Source of the DNA: GCA-2794515 sp034436155
GTDB taxonomy: Bacteria; Chloroflexota; Anaerolineae; Aggregatilineales; Phototrophicaceae
DNA: 64,000 nt
Direction: 5' to 3'
Assembly (NCBI GenBank): GCA_034436155.1
Contig: DAOTVP010000011.1
Location: 1-64,000 of the forward strand
A program made the translations under genes and the position numbers. The number at the start of each line of letters is the position of its first letter. Position 1 is the stretch's first letter. Shown here one piece after another: positions 61,367 to 64,000 of this stretch. Below the pieces are notes generated by a model, which saw only the letters and a program-made list of their open reading frames with translations, made no database searches and was not told where the DNA came from.

Positions 61367-62254
61367 ATGTTTGATCAACCCTCCACCGACCAACCACCCG
61401 CGCCGAAACCGAAACGCCCACATCCGTTAGAAGTGCCAGATGCACTCCTCAGCCAATCATCCGAAGCGCCACCGCGCCCACGCGGGACGGTGCATATTCG
61501 TGTGGTCAAGCCGTATGTCACCTACGGGTTGATGGCGGTAAATATCGCTATTTTCATCTTTATGTTCTATCTCGCCACCCCAATGCAGATCTTTGAGATA
61601 TACCACTGGGGCGCGAGTAATCATATTGAGGTGTTTCAGGGTGGGCAATATCACCGTCTGATTTCTGCTATGTTTTTGCATAGTAGCGCCGTGCATATCA
61701 TTTTCAATATGTTGGCGTTATATTCTATCGGTACAACCGTTGAGCGATTTTTTGGGCATGTGCGTTTTGCGATTATCTATATTTTGGGTGGTCTGACAGG
61801 ATCGGTTTTGAGCGCCATACTCAACCCGCCGTTGGTGACATCGGTTGGTGCATCTGGGGCGGTATTCGCCATTTTTGGGGCGCAATATGTATTTTGGTAT
61901 CGGCATCGCAAATTATTCGGTGAGGCGGCGAAGCAACAACTTCGCCAATTGGTGATTTTCGCGGGGATAAATTTCGCGGTTGGCATCATCAGCACCCTGA
62001 ACTTGGGCGAAGGGCAAGTGCGAATTGATAACTGGGGGCATCTGGGCGGGTTATTAGGGGGGCTGGCGCTGGCGTGGCTGATTAGCCCCAATCTGTTGCT
62101 CGAAAGATATACCGAAGGTGAAGAAAATCGCTTTAAGGCGGTGGATGTGAATCCATTGCCACAGCATTATACCAATCTGATTTTGTTCGTCAGTGGTCTG
62201 ATGGCGGTGGTTGTGATTGCCACCTTTTTGGCACGCGGAGGCTTTGGCACATGA
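61367..62254 (+). CDS. Rhomboid-family intramembrane serine protease
   Basis: A 295-residue protease with a ~45-residue Pro-rich cytosolic start and about six to seven helices. Conserved features: HSSAVHIIFNMLALYSIG (oxyanion Asn), the catalytic serine in VGASGAVFAIFG, and the catalytic His in NWGHLGGLLGGLALAW. It cleaves substrates within the membrane; targets are unknown. Its stop overlaps the nitroreductase start by 4 bp (ATGA). Confidence 0.94.
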   Translation: MFDQPSTDQPPAPKPKRPHPLEVPDALLSQSSEAPPRPRGTVHIRVVKPYVTYGLMAVNIAIFIFMFYLATPMQIFEIYHWGASNHIEVFQGGQYHRLISAMFLHSSAVHIIFNMLALYSIGTTVERFFGHVRFAIIYILGGLTGSVLSAILNPPLVTSVGASGAVFAIFGAQYVFWYRHRKLFGEAAKQQLRQLVIFAGINFAVGIISTLNLGEGQVRIDNWGHLGGLLGGLALAWLISPNLLLERYTEGEENRFKAVDVNPLPQHYTNLILFVSGLMAVVVIATFLARGGFGT

Positions 62255-62937
62255 CGCATAGATACGTTTTTAAGCCATTGAATTTTGCTTATCTATCACC
62301 AGAAGAACAACATCGGCGTTCATCTGAATTTTTAGCGCATATGCGAACACGGCGCACCGTGCGCGATTTTGATACGCGCCCTGTGCCGTTTGAACTCATC
62401 CAAAACGCCATTGCGACGGCTTCTACCGCGCCGAGTGGGGCGAATCAACAACCTTGGACATTCGCGGTGGTGAGCAATCCCGACCTCAAACGGCAAATCC
62501 GAATCGCCGCCGAAGCCGAAGAAAAAGAGAGTTATGAACGGCGCATGTCGCAAGAATGGCTCGATGCGCTTGCCCCGCTTGGTACAAATTGGACGAAACC
62601 GCATATCGAAGATGCGCCCTATCTGATTATCGTTTTTGCACAATCGCACGGGGTTCGCAAAAACCCCGATACGGGCGAAGAAACGACCTTCAAACATTAT
62701 TACGTGAGCGAATCGGTGGGCATTGCCGTGGGGATGCTATTAGCCAGTTTGCACTTGGCGGGATTAGCCACCCTGACGCATACCCCTAGTCCGATGGGAT
62801 TTTTGGGGCAATTGCTCAACCGCCCTGCGCATGAGCGGGCGATGTTGCTTATCCCTGTGGGGTATCCCAAACTCGATGCGACTGTGCCAGATATCAGCAA
62901 AAAGCCGTTGGATGAGGTGATGGTGCTGTATGATTAG
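62251..62937 (+). CDS. Nitroreductase-family flavoprotein
   Basis: A 228-residue FMN oxidoreductase. RRTVRDFDTRPVP begins the FMN-binding region, followed by ASTAPSGANQQPWTFAVV, and later SVGIAVGMLLASLHLAGLATLTHTPSPM. It is of the group that includes iodotyrosine deiodinase-like enzymes (length and the insert with GVRKNPDTGEETTFKHYYVSES-type lid), but the substrate is not certain. It is translationally coupled to the rhomboid protease. Confidence 0.9.
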   Translation: MTHRYVFKPLNFAYLSPEEQHRRSSEFLAHMRTRRTVRDFDTRPVPFELIQNAIATASTAPSGANQQPWTFAVVSNPDLKRQIRIAAEAEEKESYERRMSQEWLDALAPLGTNWTKPHIEDAPYLIIVFAQSHGVRKNPDTGEETTFKHYYVSESVGIAVGMLLASLHLAGLATLTHTPSPMGFLGQLLNRPAHERAMLLIPVGYPKLDATVPDISKKPLDEVMVLYD

Positions 62938-62944
62938 GTGTACA

Positions 62945-62973
62945 AAGTTTTGAACATTTTTTGTTCAAAACTT
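62945..62973. terminator. Perfect hairpin after the nitroreductase gene
   Basis: AAGTTTTGAACA and TGTTCAAAACTT form a 12-bp perfect stem around TTTTT, 7 bp after the stop codon. No T-run follows, so it may protect mRNA ends rather than terminate. Confidence 0.55.
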
Positions 62974-62994
62974 GTATCACGATATGGATGAATA

Positions 62995-63016
62995 AGACGC
63001 GCAGAAAGGCGTGTTT
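62995..63016. repeat. Family B palindrome, degraded
   Basis: AGACGCGC AGAAAG GCGTGTTT followed by GTCG. Compare the segment at 1553-1575 (ACGCGC...AAGGCG..GTTTGT), which is strikingly similar. Confidence 0.5.
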
Positions 63017-63047
63017 GTCGTGCAATTGGTTGTAAATGGATAATTGA

Positions 63048-63146
63048 GGGACGATATATGCGCTTCGCGCTAATCGTCCCGTACCGCCACGAACATTTTT
63101 AAGTGTGTACGGGCAGATTAGAGGCTTTAGCCTCGTATATCCGCCC
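63048..63146. repeat. Family A repeat, inverted pair
   Basis: Forward copy 63048-63080 (outer GGGACGAT/ATCGTCCC, inner GCGCttcGCGC) and reverse copy 63111-63146 (inner GAGGC/GCCTC). They lie between the convergent nitroreductase and CoA-transferase genes. Confidence 0.9.
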
Positions 63147-63158
63147 TCAAAATCCACC

Positions 63159-64000
63159 CTATTTCACCACTTTTTCGGCGATGAGCCTTTGAATTTCTGC
63201 CTCATCAAAACCCATTTGCGATAAGATGACCCGCGTATGTTCGCCATATTTCGGCACAATATTGACAATATCGGGTTCGCTATTGCTGATGCGAATCGGG
63301 CTACGCATCCATGTTGTGCCGTCATCGAATTTGCCCAACATGCCCCGCGCCACGTAATGCGGGTCGTGTCCGATTTCGGCGGGGGTATTCACCACTGTGA
63401 AGCAACAATCGGCAGGACGTAACAAGGCATCCCATTCGGTGGCAGTTTTCTGTGCGAACAGTTCATCGAGTTCACGGCGTAAATAATCTTGTTTATCCAT
63501 GTGTTGATGGTATTCGACCAAATCGGGGCGGTTTATCGCCGTGCAAAAATTTTGCCAAAATTTTTCTTCTAACGCGCCTAATGCGACTGCCCGTTTGTCT
63601 TTTGTGATATACACCCGATAGCACGCCAACCCGCCACTGAGGACACCGCCCCCCGCGGGCAATCCGAGCGTTTCGGCTTCTGTCCAGTTATACAGCGAGA
63701 AGGGCAGTGCCGCTTCAGATAAGCCCACATCCACAAATGCGCCTTCACCTGTGCGTTCACGGCGGAACAGAGCGGCAGTGATGCCCGCTACAGCGATGTA
63801 TGCCCCGCCCAAATCGGCGACTTGACCGCCCAACACCTGCGGATGCTCCATCGCGCCGATGACCCCCGCCAATGCCACATAATTAATATCATGATTGGCG
63901 AATGGGGCATACGGACCCGTTGCACCCCAACCCGATATGGCGCAATAAATCAGTTTGGGATTTTCGGCACGGAGCGAGTCGTAATCGCACCCAAATTTCG
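63159..64000 (-). CDS. Family III CoA-transferase (CaiB/BaiF), N-terminus beyond window
   Basis: The frame runs from 63159 to the window edge with no start; 64000 is not the true start. Visible C-terminal ~280 residues: ENPKLIYCAISGWGATGPYA (substrate loop), VIGAMEHPQVLGGQVADLGG, RTGEGAFVDVGLSEAALPF, and AVALGALEEKFWQNFC. This is the formyl-CoA transferase/carnitine-CoA transferase fold; alpha-methylacyl-CoA racemase is an alternative relative. The catalytic Asp lies upstream and cannot be checked. Confidence 0.93.
   Translation of the reverse strand, partial: KFGCDYDSLRAENPKLIYCAISGWGATGPYAPFANHDINYVALAGVIGAMEHPQVLGGQVADLGGAYIAVAGITAALFRRERTGEGAFVDVGLSEAALPFSLYNWTEAETLGLPAGGGVLSGGLACYRVYITKDKRAVALGALEEKFWQNFCTAINRPDLVEYHQHMDKQDYLRRELDELFAQKTATEWDALLRPADCCFTVVNTPAEIGHDPHYVARGMLGKFDDGTTWMRSPIRISNSEPDIVNIVPKYGEHTRVILSQMGFDEAEIQRLIAEKVVK

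Noticed and set aside
18152..63146. CRISPR array
   Set aside because: The palindromic repeats are dispersed singly or in pairs with no regular spacers and no cas genes.

Overview
The window is most probably two unrelated pieces of DNA joined near position 1520-1590. The first ~1.5 kb is visibly GC-rich. It holds an initiator tRNA with an encoded CCA end and a group III (iron-type) alcohol dehydrogenase, both of proteobacterial character. From ~1590 onward base composition is moderate, codon use is different, and every gene looks like one bacterium. I infer Chloroflexota (Anaerolineae-like), because of the gene set: A2-type caa3 oxidase operon, transaldolase/phosphoglucose-isomerase fusion, homocysteine methyltransferase/MTHFR fusion, SpoIIIAA-like R3H ATPase, roadblock/V4R signalling genes, and abundant short palindromic intergenic repeats. 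The phylum call is inference; no rRNA is present. The join removes the 5' end of ftsK: its frame is open back to the alcohol dehydrogenase stop but has no start codon.

Layout. 1-1519: tRNA-fMet and alcohol dehydrogenase. 1580-6130: ftsK lacking its start, then a long hairpin. 6412-13541 (minus): msrA and a six-gene caa3-type cytochrome oxidase operon, whose subunit II carries a ~110-residue insertion inside the CuA site. 13728-16945 (plus): orphan DNA methyltransferase, galT, galK. 16942-21585 (minus): WbsX/GH99-like secreted protein, membrane glycosyltransferase, FGGY kinase. 21653-25178 (plus): PotD-like lipoprotein, histidine kinase and single-domain response regulator. 25175-28019: YhhN protein, then a P450 and TetR pair diverging from a 21-bp operator. 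28026-33441: GH2 glycosidase and tal-pgi. 33648-36051: a TetR/oxidoreductase pair with two operators, one inside a near-consensus promoter, then cysteine synthase behind a highly structured ~255-nt leader. 36579-39173: a broken VapBC-like pair and the methionine/folate fusion enzyme. 39314-44406: a small membrane protein, a secreted VIT-VWA protein, an orphan restriction endonuclease with a tiny membrane protein, and a CoaE fusion. 44518-50502: an aminotransferase remnant, an MFS carrier, a LolD/FtsX-like ABC exporter and a DHFR-like reductase. 50499-54515: a membrane-protein pseudogene broken at palindromic repeats, and ftsH. 54689-56675: a roadblock/V4R/response-regulator operon. 56897-60773: GNAT-like protein, R3H ATPase, tmk and a small protein. 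60904-64000: FmdB zinc ribbon, rhomboid protease, nitroreductase and a family III CoA-transferase cut by the window end.

The most distinctive feature is a set of dispersed palindromic elements. About 18 copies of a ~33-36 bp double hairpin (family A) sit mostly just after gene ends, usually as inverted pairs. Their stems change in a compensatory way. Two further palindrome families (B and C) occur nearby; one C copy is translated as the start of a secreted protein, and a B plus C pair lies at the break point of a pseudogene. No tyrosine transposase of the REP-associated type is visible here that could explain them.
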